From Roseitranquillus sp963749675 (lineage in GTDB: Bacteria; Pseudomonadota; Alphaproteobacteria; Rhodobacterales; Rhodobacteraceae), in contig CAVVNT010000001.1 in the NCBI GenBank assembly GCA_963749675.1, positions 930,001 to 994,000 of the forward strand: 64,000 nucleotides of DNA. The letters are read 5' to 3'. Made by a program: the position numbers and the translations under genes. A model generated the notes under the pieces. The model did not search any database. It had not been told where the DNA came from and was given only the letters and a program-made list of their open reading frames with translations. Below are positions 42,881 through 51,540 of the stretch, piece by piece; the stretch's first letter is position 1; each line of letters begins with the position of its first letter.

Positions 42881-43624
42881 TCATGCCGACCTCGGCGTGT
42901 AGACCCATGGCGCCGCCCCGTCCCGTTCCAGGATGCGGGTCGCGGAGGAGCCGACGATCACCAGCGTCCGCATGTCCGCCATCTCCGGCTCCGCCCGGGA
43001 CAGCGGCACCACCCGCACCGTCTCCTCCGGCGTCGACACCGCGCGGGCGAAGACCATTGGCCTGTCGCCGGCCAGCCGCAGGACGTCGAGCGCCCTAGCG
43101 AACCCGTCCGGCCGGGAGCGGCTGCGCGGATTGTAGAGCGCCATCGCGAAGTCCGCCTCCGAAGCAAGCCGCAGCCGTCGCTCGATGAGCGCCCAGGGCT
43201 TGAGGTTGTCGCTGAGGTTGATCGCGCAGAAATCGTGCCCGAGCGGTGCCCCGACACGCGCCGCCGCCGCCAGCATCGCGGTGATCCCCGGCAGCACCCG
43301 GATGTCGAGGGCGCGCCACGCCTCCGGCCCCGCCTCCACCGCCTCGAACACCGCCGCGGCCATGGCGAAGACGCCCGGATCGCCCGACGACACCACGGCG
43401 ACGCGCCGCCCCTCGGCCGCCATCTCCAGCGCCTGTCGCGCCCGATCGAGCTCTTCGCGGTTGTCGGTCGCGTGACGTACGAGATCTGCACGCTCCGCGA
43501 CGCGCGCCACGTAAGGTGCATAGCCGACCACGTCCGTCGCCTCGGCCAGCGTCGCCGTCACCTCCGGCGTCGCCAGGCGGTCGGCACCGGGCCCGAGGCC
43601 CGCGACGGCGAGCCAGCCGCTCAT
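42881..43624 (-). CDS. cobJ: precorrin-3B C17-methyltransferase
   Basis: A 247-residue tetrapyrrole methylase performing ring contraction to precorrin-4. VAGLGPGADRLATPEVTATL, VVGYAPYVARVAERADLVRH, VAVVSSGDPGVFAMAAAV and the family-specific HDFCAINLSDNLKPWALIE are clear. Coupled to cobI by ATGA. Convergent with cobK, 11 bp apart. Confidence 0.93.
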   Translation of the reverse strand: MSGWLAVAGLGPGADRLATPEVTATLAEATDVVGYAPYVARVAERADLVRHATDNREELDRARQALEMAAEGRRVAVVSSGDPGVFAMAAAVFEAVEAGPEAWRALDIRVLPGITAMLAAAARVGAPLGHDFCAINLSDNLKPWALIERRLRLASEADFAMALYNPRSRSRPDGFARALDVLRLAGDRPMVFARAVSTPEETVRVVPLSRAEPEMADMRTLVIVGSSATRILERDGAAPWVYTPRSA

Positions 43625-44343
43625 GGCCGCCGCCCGTTTCCGTGGACGACCACGAGCGAAAAGTAGGGCACCGGCCCCTCCGCCTCGGCGAGCCGCACCA
43701 CCCGCTCGGCGGGCATCGAGGCGCACTCGACCAGCCAGGCGGCATCCGCCCGCCGCGCGGTCGCCAGCGCGCGCCGCACCTTGTCGAGATTGCGCCCGAG
43801 CTTCATCACCACCAGCGCGTCGCTGTCGGCCATCCGGCGCGCGAGCTCGTCCTCTGGCAGCGTGCCCATCAGGACCGTCAGGACGTCGTCGCCCCAGGTC
43901 ACCGGCAGGCCGGTGGCGGTCCAGGCCGCCGACATCCCGGTGATCGCCGGCACGACCTCGACCGCAACGCGCCCCTGCAGCCGCGCGTGCAGGTGCATGA
44001 ACGAGCCGTAGAAGAACGGGTCCCCCTCGCACAGCACCACGACATCCTCGCCCGCCTCGGCGAGCGCCAGGAGCCGCACGGTGCACGCCTCGTAGAACGC
44101 GGCGAGCGTGGTGCGGTAGCAGCCGCCGTCGAACGGCAGCTCGGTCGTGACCGGGTACTCCATCGCGAACTCGACCGCGTCCGGCCGCAGCATCCCCTCG
44201 ACGATCTGGCGCGCGCGTCCGGCCCGTCCCTTCTTGCGGAAATGGGCGACGTGGCGCGCGCCTCGCACGAGCCGGTCGGCCCGGACGCTCATCAGGTCGG
44301 GGTCGCCCGGCCCGAGGCCGACGCCGTGGACCATGCCGGTCAT
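43621..44343 (-). CDS. cobI: precorrin-2 C20-methyltransferase
   Basis: A 240-residue tetrapyrrole methylase giving precorrin-3A. GVGLGPGDPDLMSVRADRLV, VVLCEGDPFFYGSFMHLHAR and ITGMSAAWTATGLPVTWGDD are typical. The start ATG overlaps the cobH stop; an internal Met (MVHGVG) is an alternative three codons in. Confidence 0.92.
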   Translation of the reverse strand: MTGMVHGVGLGPGDPDLMSVRADRLVRGARHVAHFRKKGRAGRARQIVEGMLRPDAVEFAMEYPVTTELPFDGGCYRTTLAAFYEACTVRLLALAEAGEDVVVLCEGDPFFYGSFMHLHARLQGRVAVEVVPAITGMSAAWTATGLPVTWGDDVLTVLMGTLPEDELARRMADSDALVVMKLGRNLDKVRRALATARRADAAWLVECASMPAERVVRLAEAEGPVPYFSLVVVHGNGRRP

Positions 44344-44969
44344 TCCACGCGGCTCGCCAGCGCGTTGATCGCCGCGACCGTGATGGCGCTGCCGCCGAGC
44401 CGCCCCTCGACGATGCAGCACGGCACCGGCCGCGCCTGCCAGAGCGCCGACTTGCTCTCCGCCGCGCCGACGAAGCCTACGGGGCAGCCGACGATCGCCG
44501 CGGGGCGGGGGCAGCCGGGGTCCTCGAGCATGTTCAGCAGGTGGAACAGCGCGGTGGGCGCATTGCCGATGGCGACGACCGCGCCCGCAAGCCGCGACCG
44601 CCAGAGCTCGAGCGCCGCTGCCGACCGCGTGGTTCCGAGCCGCGCCGCGAGGTCGGGCACCGCCGGGTCCTGCAGCGTGCAGACCACCGCGTTGCCGGCG
44701 GGCAGACGCGGCCGCGTCACGCCCTCGCTGACCATCCGGGCGTCGCAGAGGATCGGCGCGCCGGCATCCAGCGCCGCGCGTGCCGTCGCGACGAAGCCCG
44801 GCGAGAACCGGATGTACGGCGCAAGTCCGACCATGCCGGCGGCATGGATCATCCGTACCGCCACCTGTTCCTCCTGCGGGTCGAACCGGGCGAGCTCGGC
44901 CTCGGCGCGGATCGTCGCGAAGGAGCGGGCGTAGATCGCCGCGCCGTCCGTCTCGTACTCGTAGGGCAT
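44340..44969 (-). CDS. cobH: precorrin-8X methylmutase
   Basis: A 209-residue enzyme moving the C-11 methyl to C-12 to form hydrogenobyrinic acid. The proton-donor His is in MIHAAGMVGLAPYIRF, with ALDAGAPILCDARMVSEGVT, GNAPTALFHLLNMLEDPG and VGCPVGFVGAAESKSALW all present. It overlaps cobG and cobI by 3-4 bp. Confidence 0.94.
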   Translation of the reverse strand: MPYEYETDGAAIYARSFATIRAEAELARFDPQEEQVAVRMIHAAGMVGLAPYIRFSPGFVATARAALDAGAPILCDARMVSEGVTRPRLPAGNAVVCTLQDPAVPDLAARLGTTRSAAALELWRSRLAGAVVAIGNAPTALFHLLNMLEDPGCPRPAAIVGCPVGFVGAAESKSALWQARPVPCCIVEGRLGGSAITVAAINALASRVE

Positions 44970-46096
44970 CAGAGCCGGTCCGCCTCCGCCAGGATCTGCT
45001 CGGGCGTCAGCCCGAACCAGGCCGGGCTATCCCATGCCGTTCCGTTCCGCACCAGATCGAACCGGCCGTCTCGGCCCACCAGGGTCACCGCCGCGGGTCG
45101 CGGACGCGCGCACCCCTTGGCGCAGCCCGAGACGTGGAGATGCGTCAGCCTTCCAGCGAGCGCGCGGGCCAGTGTCCGCGTCTCGACGCTCGCCGCCGCG
45201 CAGGCAGGTGCGCCGGGGCAGGCATCGACCGCGAGCAGCGGGTCGCCCGGTGCCGTCGCAAAGGGGAGGTCGGGAACGGGGCGGCCGCCCTCCAGCAGGA
45301 ACAGCCGCCCCGGCGCGAGGCGCAGCGCCGCCGCACCCGTCCGCCGCATCGCGTCGGCAAGGGCGGCGGCCGGGATCTGCCCGAATGGCGCGCCGAGGAT
45401 CGCGCCGATGGGGCTCGGACCCGGCGTCAGCGTCGCAGGCGACGCGGCTTGCGCCCCGCGCCAGTCAGCAGGCGGTGCCATGGTGAGGTCGCGCGCCCGC
45501 CCCGCCGCGCCGCGATGCGCGGCAAACCAGCGCGCCATCTCGACGATGGCGTCGGTGGCGGCGGCTGCCGCCACGGGGCGGCCCCGCTCGGCGCCGTCGA
45601 GGCGGACCATCAGGCCGCCCTCCACGCATCGCTCCACGCGGATGTCGGCGGAGGCGTCCGAGAGGAGCGGCGCGTCGCCGGCATCGACCGCGAACCCGAA
45701 CTTCGCCGGCAGCGCCGGCAGCGCCGGCAGATCGGCAAGGCGCGCAAGAAGGCCCTTCGCGATCGTCTGGGTCGCGTCGCCGTGCTGCCAGAGAGGCGAG
45801 ACGATGACGTTGCGGCGCGCTTCGACCCGTGGGTCCGCATCGAGCAGGCCGAGATCGCGAAGATCGGAGATCAGCGCCGCGCGTCCGCCCTCCGTCACGC
45901 CGCGGATCTGCAGGTTGGCGCGGCTGGTGAGCTCGATCACGCCGCTGCCGTGGCGGCTGGCGGCCGCGCAAAGTCCCGATGCCTGGCGCGCGGTCAGGCG
46001 ACCCAGCATCGGGCGCACGCGCACGATCAGGCCGTCGCCCGACGCCATGGGGCGGTGAGCGCCCGGGCACCAGCCCCTGGCAGCGGGCCGGCTCAC
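44969..46096 (-). CDS. cobG: precorrin-3B synthase
   Basis: A 375-residue sulfite-reductase-like oxygenase that makes precorrin-3B; with CobF it marks the aerobic pathway. GWCPGAHRPMASGDGLIVRV and ELTSRANLQIRGVTEGG open it; the Fe-S region has CPGAPACAAASVETR and HVSGCAKGCARPRPA. A GTG start at 46096 is chosen because relatives begin about ten residues before GWCPG; no ATG is available. About 100 bp lie between this start and the cobN stop. Confidence 0.9.
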   Translation of the reverse strand: MSRPAARGWCPGAHRPMASGDGLIVRVRPMLGRLTARQASGLCAAASRHGSGVIELTSRANLQIRGVTEGGRAALISDLRDLGLLDADPRVEARRNVIVSPLWQHGDATQTIAKGLLARLADLPALPALPAKFGFAVDAGDAPLLSDASADIRVERCVEGGLMVRLDGAERGRPVAAAAATDAIVEMARWFAAHRGAAGRARDLTMAPPADWRGAQAASPATLTPGPSPIGAILGAPFGQIPAAALADAMRRTGAAALRLAPGRLFLLEGGRPVPDLPFATAPGDPLLAVDACPGAPACAAASVETRTLARALAGRLTHLHVSGCAKGCARPRPAAVTLVGRDGRFDLVRNGTAWDSPAWFGLTPEQILAEADRL

Positions 46097-46199
46097 GCCC
46101 GCATCCCGTCGCGGCGTCGAGATCGCCCATGCGGGCGATGTCTCCTGCGGGGATATCTGCGACGCGAAGAAGGGTGGGGCGCATCTGCTGGGGACGAGG

Positions 46200-49100
46200 T
46201 CATGCCGTCCCCTCCAGCGACGCCAGGATCGAGTTCCGGCGGCTCTGCCAGAGCCCCGCCGCATACAGCGCCGCGAAACGGTCGCGCATGGCGTCGAGTG
46301 CGCCGGGGTTCGCCTCGGCGAGAAACGCCGCGACCTCAGAGGTGCCGAGCGTGGCGTCGTGGTAGAGGTCGAAGAGGTGCGGCTCGACGACACCGGCGAG
46401 GTGCGCGAACGCAGCGAGGTGGTCGAGCGTGGCCGCGATCTCGGCCGCGCCGCGGAAGCCGTGCCGGCGCATCCCGGCGATCCAGCCGGGGTTGGCGGCG
46501 CGCGCGCGGACGACACGCGCGATCTCCTCGCGGAGAGCGCGCGCGCGCGGGCGCGCCGGGTTTGCATTGTCGAGGTGCCAGAGCGCCGCGGGCGGGCCGC
46601 CGGCGACCGCCTTGGCCGCCGCGAAACCGGCCTCGTGGCCGGCATAGTCCGCGGCGAGCAGCAGGTCGGTCTCGGGCAGGTCCTGCAGGTGCACGAAGGC
46701 GTCGGCCCCTTCGACCCGCGCCGCGATGCCGTCGGCATCCCGTATCGCCTCCGCGCCGTCGATCGCCCAGGCGCTGGCGGCGAGCCAGGCCTCTCCGGCG
46801 GCGCGCCGTCCGGCTGCAGTATAGTCCTCCGCCGCATCGCTCATCCCGAGGCCGTAGCTGCCGGGGGCGGGGCCGTAGACCCGCGGAGCGGCGATCCGGC
46901 CGGCGTACGGATTCCAGTCCGTCGCCTCGTCGCGGTCCGCGAGCGCCCGGACCGCCTGGTTGAAGAGCGCCGCGAGCGTCGGGAAGACGTCGCGAAAGAG
47001 GCCGGAGACGCGGAGCGTCACGTCGAGGCGCGGGCGATCGAGTTCGGCCAGGGGCAGGATCTCGACGCCCGAGACCCGCTCCGAGCCGTCGTCCCAGACC
47101 GGCCGCGCGCCGAGGAGGTGGAGCGCCATCGCGAATTCCTCGCCCGCGGTGCGCATGGTCGCCGACCCCCAGAGGTCGACGATGAGCCCCTGCGGCCAGT
47201 CGCCCTCGTCCTGGAGGTGACGACGGACGAGCGCGTCGGCGAGGCGCACCCCCTGGGCATGAGCAGCGCGGGTCGGCACGGCGCGCGCGTCGGTGGTGTA
47301 GAGGTTGCGCCCGGTCGGCAGCACGTCGGTCCGACCGCGCCAGGGCGAGCCGGAGGGGCCGGGCTCGATCCGGCGGCCGTCGAGCGCGTCGATCAGAGCC
47401 CGACGCTCCGCCGCGGCCGACGGTCCCATGTCGAAGGGGGGTCGCGCGGCGGGGGCATCGAGCCCCCGCCGCGCGAGCGCGACCGTCATCGCGCCGGACG
47501 CTTCGAGGTCGGCACGCGGCGTTGCGGCAGCGCGACCCGTCTGCGCATCGCCCGGGTGCAGCGCGCCATCCTGTGAGGCGTCAGCCGCAGGCCGGTGTCC
47601 CACGGCTCTTGCGGCCTCCCGCGGTCGGCCGGTCCCCGGACCGTCGGGCGTGCGACCCCAGACGTGGAGGCCGTCGCCGTACTGGCTCTCCTTGACGTCG
47701 CACACGAAGCGGTCGATGCGCGTGATCGCCTCTGCGGCGCAGGTGGCGGTTTTCAGGCCGAGCTCCGCGGCGACGCCGACGCCGCAGGCTTCCTCGCGAA
47801 TGTCGGTGGCCAGGCGGTCGCGGCGGCGCGGGTCGAGCCCGTCGGCGTTCGAGAACTCGTCGAGCAGCGCCTCGAGCCGCGCCAGGCGCTGGGGCGTGCC
47901 CGACGCGCGCATCGGCGGCGGGACGTGGCCCAGCGTGACGGCGCCGATCCGGCGCTTGGCCTGTGCGGCTTCGCCGGGGTCGTTGACGATGAACGGATAG
48001 ATCACCGGCAGGTCGCCGATCAGCGCGTCGGGCCAGCAGCTCGACGAGAGCGCGACGGACTTGCCCGGCAGCCACTCCAGCGTGCCGTGGGCGCCGACAT
48101 GGACCAGCGCGTCGCACGCACGGCGGAGCCAGAGGTAGAAGGCGACATAGCCGTGGCGGGGGGGGCGGCGGAGGTCGTGGTACTCGTCGCCGCGCAGATG
48201 CGGCGTCCCACGCTCGGGCTGGAGCGCCACCAGTGCGCCGCCCCGGTGCGTCGCGGCGAACCGGAACGCGCCGTCGGTGCAGGCGGGGTCGTCCTCGGGC
48301 CGGCCCCAGGCACTGGCCAGATCGTCGCGCAACTTTTCGGGCAGCCGGCCCAGCGCCGCGCGGTAGTCCGCGAGCGGCCACGCGATCGTCTCGCGCAGCG
48401 CCTCTGTCAGAGGCGGGCCGGCGTCGACCGCGTAGCCCGCGGCCGAAAGGTCGGCAAGGATCGCCTCGGCCGAGGCAAGGGCATCGAGGCCGACCGCGTG
48501 CGCCATCTGCCAGGACTTGCCAGGGTAGGTCGACAGCACAAGTGCCGGCCGCCGGTCCGCCGCTGCGCGCGCGGCGAGGGTCGTCCACGCGGCGACCCGA
48601 TCCGCGATGGCCGCGATCCGGTTGGGCTGGGGCCGATGCTCGGTCCGGGCGTACTGCAACGCCTCGTCGCGCGCGCCCGGCTCCTTGAACGAGGCCACCC
48701 CGGCGAAGAGGCGGCCGTCGACCTCGGGCAGGACCACGTGCATCGCGAGGTCGGCGGGCGACAGGCCGCGCTCGGCCTTCGCCCAGGTGCGCTCCGTCGA
48801 GGTGGCGAGCGCGGTCTGGAACACCGGAACCCCGGCCGCGTCGAGCGGCGAGGCGCCCCCGTCGCCCTTGCCGGAGAAGGCCGTCGCGTTGATCACCGCC
48901 GCGGGTGCGAGCGTCCGGACCTGCCGGGCCAGCCACCCGGAGGCGTCGGGCGTCTTGAGGGATGGCGCGAAGAGGCCGGCGACGGCGAAGCCGCGGGCGC
49001 GCAGCGCCGCGAACAGGGCCTCGACGGGGCCGAGGTCGGCGGCGGTCAGGTACGCACGGTAGAAGGTCACGACCACGAGCGGGCGATCGTCTGAGCGCAG

Positions 49101-49673
49101 CGCCACCGGGCAGCAGACGCCGAACTCGGGGGTCCAGGCGCCGACGTCGGGCAGCGTCTTGGTGCCGCGAACCGGCGCCGCATAGAGGCCGGCGGCCAGC
49201 GCGAGCTGCGCCAGCGCCGCATGCGCCGCCACCGCGCCGCCCTGGTCGCAGAGATGCTGGAGCCGCCGGAGCGTGGACACCGGCAGGGTCGAGACGGCGT
49301 CGAGCCGCGGGTCGGGACGCCCGTCCGCCGGCAGCACGGCGAACGCGACGCCCTCGCGCCGCGCCAGCGCCTCGACCTGCCGCAGACCGTACTCCCAGTA
49401 GGGCACGCCGCCGATCAGGCGGACCAGGATGCCCTTCGCGTCCGCGAGTGTCCGCTCGACGTAGGTGTCGACCGAAAGCGGGTGCTTCAGAGCCGCGAGA
49501 TTCGCGAGCCTGAGCGAGGGCAGCGCGCCTTCGGCCCGGTGCCAGCCCGCGGCGAAGGCGCCGAGGTCGCTGTCGGAGAACGACAGGACCGCCAGGTCGG
49601 CGGAGTCCTGCGCGAGATCCGTCGGCGTCTCGGTCTCCTCGAGCCCGTGGCTCTCGCGGAAGACGACGTGCAT
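46200..49673 (-). CDS. cobN: cobaltochelatase subunit CobN
   Basis: An 1157-residue large subunit that inserts cobalt into hydrogenobyrinic acid a,c-diamide with CobS and CobT. ILVRLIGGVPYWEYGL, STYPGKSWQMAHAVGLDALA, HVGAHGTLEWLPGKSVALSS near residue 525, and the C-terminal FVHLQDLPETDLLLAADYAG are typical. The start at MHVVFRESHG is used; the longer upstream reading is not protein-like. At about residues 725-747 the protein contains an extra stretch encoded by a palindromic element also found outside the gene; the neighbouring residues are low-complexity and poorly conserved. CobS/CobT genes are not in the window. Confidence 0.93.
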   Translation of the reverse strand: MHVVFRESHGLEETETPTDLAQDSADLAVLSFSDSDLGAFAAGWHRAEGALPSLRLANLAALKHPLSVDTYVERTLADAKGILVRLIGGVPYWEYGLRQVEALARREGVAFAVLPADGRPDPRLDAVSTLPVSTLRRLQHLCDQGGAVAAHAALAQLALAAGLYAAPVRGTKTLPDVGAWTPEFGVCCPVALRSDDRPLVVVTFYRAYLTAADLGPVEALFAALRARGFAVAGLFAPSLKTPDASGWLARQVRTLAPAAVINATAFSGKGDGGASPLDAAGVPVFQTALATSTERTWAKAERGLSPADLAMHVVLPEVDGRLFAGVASFKEPGARDEALQYARTEHRPQPNRIAAIADRVAAWTTLAARAAADRRPALVLSTYPGKSWQMAHAVGLDALASAEAILADLSAAGYAVDAGPPLTEALRETIAWPLADYRAALGRLPEKLRDDLASAWGRPEDDPACTDGAFRFAATHRGGALVALQPERGTPHLRGDEYHDLRRPPRHGYVAFYLWLRRACDALVHVGAHGTLEWLPGKSVALSSSCWPDALIGDLPVIYPFIVNDPGEAAQAKRRIGAVTLGHVPPPMRASGTPQRLARLEALLDEFSNADGLDPRRRDRLATDIREEACGVGVAAELGLKTATCAAEAITRIDRFVCDVKESQYGDGLHVWGRTPDGPGTGRPREAARAVGHRPAADASQDGALHPGDAQTGRAAATPRADLEASGAMTVALARRGLDAPAARPPFDMGPSAAAERRALIDALDGRRIEPGPSGSPWRGRTDVLPTGRNLYTTDARAVPTRAAHAQGVRLADALVRRHLQDEGDWPQGLIVDLWGSATMRTAGEEFAMALHLLGARPVWDDGSERVSGVEILPLAELDRPRLDVTLRVSGLFRDVFPTLAALFNQAVRALADRDEATDWNPYAGRIAAPRVYGPAPGSYGLGMSDAAEDYTAAGRRAAGEAWLAASAWAIDGAEAIRDADGIAARVEGADAFVHLQDLPETDLLLAADYAGHEAGFAAAKAVAGGPPAALWHLDNANPARPRARALREEIARVVRARAANPGWIAGMRRHGFRGAAEIAATLDHLAAFAHLAGVVEPHLFDLYHDATLGTSEVAAFLAEANPGALDAMRDRFAALYAAGLWQSRRNSILASLEGTA
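47433..47500. repeat. palindromic element, copy inside cobN
   Basis: A 68-bp sequence with a long hairpin (GCGCGGCGGGGG/CCCCCGCCGCGC around ATCGAG) that recurs at 50771-50838 with about six differences. It is translated in frame within cobN as SGAMTVALARRGLDAPAARP. The stem changes are paired: where this copy has G-C, the other has C-G. Confidence 0.75.
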
Positions 49674-49695
49674 CGAAAGGCCCCCGCGCCCGCCG

Positions 49696-50751
49696 TCAGC
49701 CGGCCGGCACCGGCGCGCCGGCAAGCGCGGCGCGGATCGCGGCCGCGTCGATGGCGCCGGTCTCGGCAATGACGACGAGGCGGCCCCGTCGCGCCTCGCC
49801 CGGCTTCCACGGGCGATCGTACTGTGCCCGGACCCGCGCGCCCACCGCCTGGATCAGGAGGCGCATCGGCTTGCCGTCGACGACAACGTGTCCCTTGACC
49901 CGCAGGATGTTCCTCTCCGAAGCAAGGCGTTCGATCCGCGTCGTGAGCTCGATAGGGTCGGCGCAGTCGGGGATGTCGATGACGACGCTGTCGAAATCGT
50001 CGTGGTCGTGCTCGGGCGCGCCGTCGTGGTGCGAGGGGCGGGCGTCGATGTCATCCTCCGCAGCGGCGCCGAGGCCGAGGATGACCCGCGGGTCGACCGC
50101 CCCCTCGCTCACTTCGACGATCGGCAGCGGCCGGTGCGCCTCGGCCTCGATGGTGGCCTTCGCCTTCGCGACCCCCTCGGGCCCGGCGAGGTCGGGCTTG
50201 GTGAGAAGGACGAGGTCGGCGCAGGAAATCTGGTCCTCGAACACCTCCGACAGCGGGGTGTCGTGGTCGAGCGATTCGTCCGCCTGCCGCTGCGCTTCCA
50301 CCCGCGCCACGTCGGGCGCGAAGCGGCCCGCGGCGACCGCCTCGGCATCGGCGAGCGCGATCACGCCGTCGACGGTGATCCGGCTGCGGATGTCGGGCCA
50401 GTCGAACGCCTTGAGGAGCGGTTTGGGCAGGGCGAGGCCGCTGGTCTCGATCAGGATGTGGTCGGGGCGGGGGTCGAGCGCCATCAGCGCCTCGATCGTG
50501 GGGATGAAGTCGTCGGCGACGGTGCAGCAGATGCAGCCGTTGGCGAGCTCGACGATGTTCTCGGCGGGGCAGTTCTCGATGGCGCAGCCCTTGAGGATCT
50601 CGCCATCGACGCCGACGTCGCCGAATTCGTTGACGATGACGGCGAGGCGGCGACCGCCGGGGTTTGCCATCAGGTTGCGGATCAGCGTCGTCTTTCCGGC
50701 GCCGAGAAAGCCCGTGATCACCGTCACCGGCAGCTTGGTCAGGTCGGTCAA
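49696..50751 (-). CDS. cobW: CobW family G3E GTPase
   Basis: A 351-residue metal-chaperone GTPase thought to deliver cobalt to the CobNST chelatase. Walker A is GFLGAGKTTLIRNLM, the metal-binding CxCC motif ELANGCICCTV is near residue 75, LIETSGLALPKPLLKAF and LTKPDL follow, and a His-rich loop (SHHDGAPEHDHDD) precedes the C-terminal domain. No ATG fits: a TTG at 50751 has a perfect AGGAGA site in front. The longer ATG reading would start inside the repeat element. Followed by cobN after a 22-bp gap. Confidence 0.9.
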   Translation of the reverse strand: MTDLTKLPVTVITGFLGAGKTTLIRNLMANPGGRRLAVIVNEFGDVGVDGEILKGCAIENCPAENIVELANGCICCTVADDFIPTIEALMALDPRPDHILIETSGLALPKPLLKAFDWPDIRSRITVDGVIALADAEAVAAGRFAPDVARVEAQRQADESLDHDTPLSEVFEDQISCADLVLLTKPDLAGPEGVAKAKATIEAEAHRPLPIVEVSEGAVDPRVILGLGAAAEDDIDARPSHHDGAPEHDHDDFDSVVIDIPDCADPIELTTRIERLASERNILRVKGHVVVDGKPMRLLIQAVGARVRAQYDRPWKPGEARRGRLVVIAETGAIDAAAIRAALAGAPVPAG

Positions 50752-50770
50752 TTCCGTTCTCCTGGGTTGG

Positions 50771-50838
50771 CAAGGGGGGTCACCCGGCAGGGGCATCGAG
50801 CCCCCGCCGGGCGAGCGCGACCGTCATCGCGCCGGGCG
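50771..50838. repeat. palindromic element, intergenic copy
   Basis: Second copy of the 68-bp element, in the gap between the DUF1636 gene and cobW and in the same orientation as the cobN copy. Stem CCCGGCAGGGG/CCCCCGCCGGG around CATCGAG. It could also act as a transcription attenuator, since it lies just after the DUF1636 stop; no U-run follows. Confidence 0.75.
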
Positions 50839-50844
50839 TGGGGC

Positions 50845-51246
50845 TCAGGCATCGGCGACCTCGAGCGGCGGGATGCGGGCGATGCAGTTCTTGCGGAAAT
50901 GCTCCGGCCGCTCGCGCCAGGGCACGAGGCCGTCCACCGTCGCGCGATAGCGCGCGGCGCCGTCGGCGAGGGTCTCCGCCTCCGCGGCGGATAGGTTGCC
51001 GTAGACGTAGGTCCAGCGGCCGGGCCCGCGCAGCGCGACGGAACAGCCGCGGGAGCAGTTCGACAGGCACTCCACGGCGCGCAGGGTCACGCCCTCGGGC
51101 AGGGCGCCGGCGGCGAGCGCTGCGTGCAAGCGCGTGCCTTCGCGCCGATCATCGTCGAGAGCGGGAGGACCGTCCGCCTGCCGGCAGGTCATGCAGACCA
51201 GCAGCTCGACCGGCGGCGCGGGATGTCTGGTGTCGTGGATCGTCAA
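50845..51246 (-). CDS. DUF1636 family protein, B12-riboswitch-controlled
   Basis: A 133-residue Cys-rich protein: LLVCMTCRQADGPPALDDDR, VECLSNCSRGCSVALRGPGR, WTYVYGNLSAAEAETLADGA and the tail WRERPEHFRKNCIARIPPLE. The C-x-x-C and C-x3-C-x3-C cysteines suggest an Fe-S or metal site in a ferredoxin-like fold. It is the first gene behind the second cobalamin riboswitch, ahead of cobW and cobN, so a part in cobalt delivery is likely but unproven. A shorter paralog at 34167-34514 is divergent from sitA. Confidence 0.8.
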   Translation of the reverse strand: MTIHDTRHPAPPVELLVCMTCRQADGPPALDDDRREGTRLHAALAAGALPEGVTLRAVECLSNCSRGCSVALRGPGRWTYVYGNLSAAEAETLADGAARYRATVDGLVPWRERPEHFRKNCIARIPPLEVADA

Positions 51247-51330
51247 GTCTCAGTCCCGAAATCGGGGACCGGGGCCGAAGCGGCGGGCGAACCCGTCACC
51301 GGAGCACCCCGTCCGGTTCACGTCGCGTCT

Positions 51331-51511
51331 CCGCTGGCAGGTCTCCCGGCTTGCGGATGTCGGGGCTTTCGCCCCGGCGGTCCCCCTGCCTTCCCGGGCT
51401 GACCCAGTGGCGTCGGGCGACCTCTCCGGTCACGGTCGCGGGGGCGGCTGCGCTCCGGGGAGGGAGTCCCCTGTCGCATTCCCTTTTCACCTGTCCTAGA
51501 ACAGGCACCAG
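51331..51511 (-). promoter_or_regulatory. cobalamin riboswitch upstream of DUF1636-cobW-cobN operon
   Basis: Minus strand, in order: GGTGCCTGTTCTAGGACAGG, TGAAAAGGGAAT, core AGCCGCCCCCGCGACCGTGA, CGCCACTGGG, CCCGGGAAGGC and B12 box AAGCCGGGAGACCTGCC. It ends about 85 bases before the DUF1636 start and should repress the chelatase and corrin genes when cobalamin is ample. cobO begins 30 bp beyond it on the other strand. Confidence 0.94.
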
Positions 51512-51540
51512 CACGCCCACGTGCGGCGACGGAGGCCTCC

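Noticed and set aside
45400..45470. LTPGPSP-like stretch within cobG, as seen in translated repeats
   Set aside because: Its DNA does not match the 68-bp palindromic element and no second copy was seen.
46096..46184. Short ORF reading MRPTLLRVADIPAGDIARMG upstream of cobG as an alternative cobG start
   Set aside because: It is in a different frame from cobG and relatives begin close to GWCPG; the GTG at 46096 gives the expected length.
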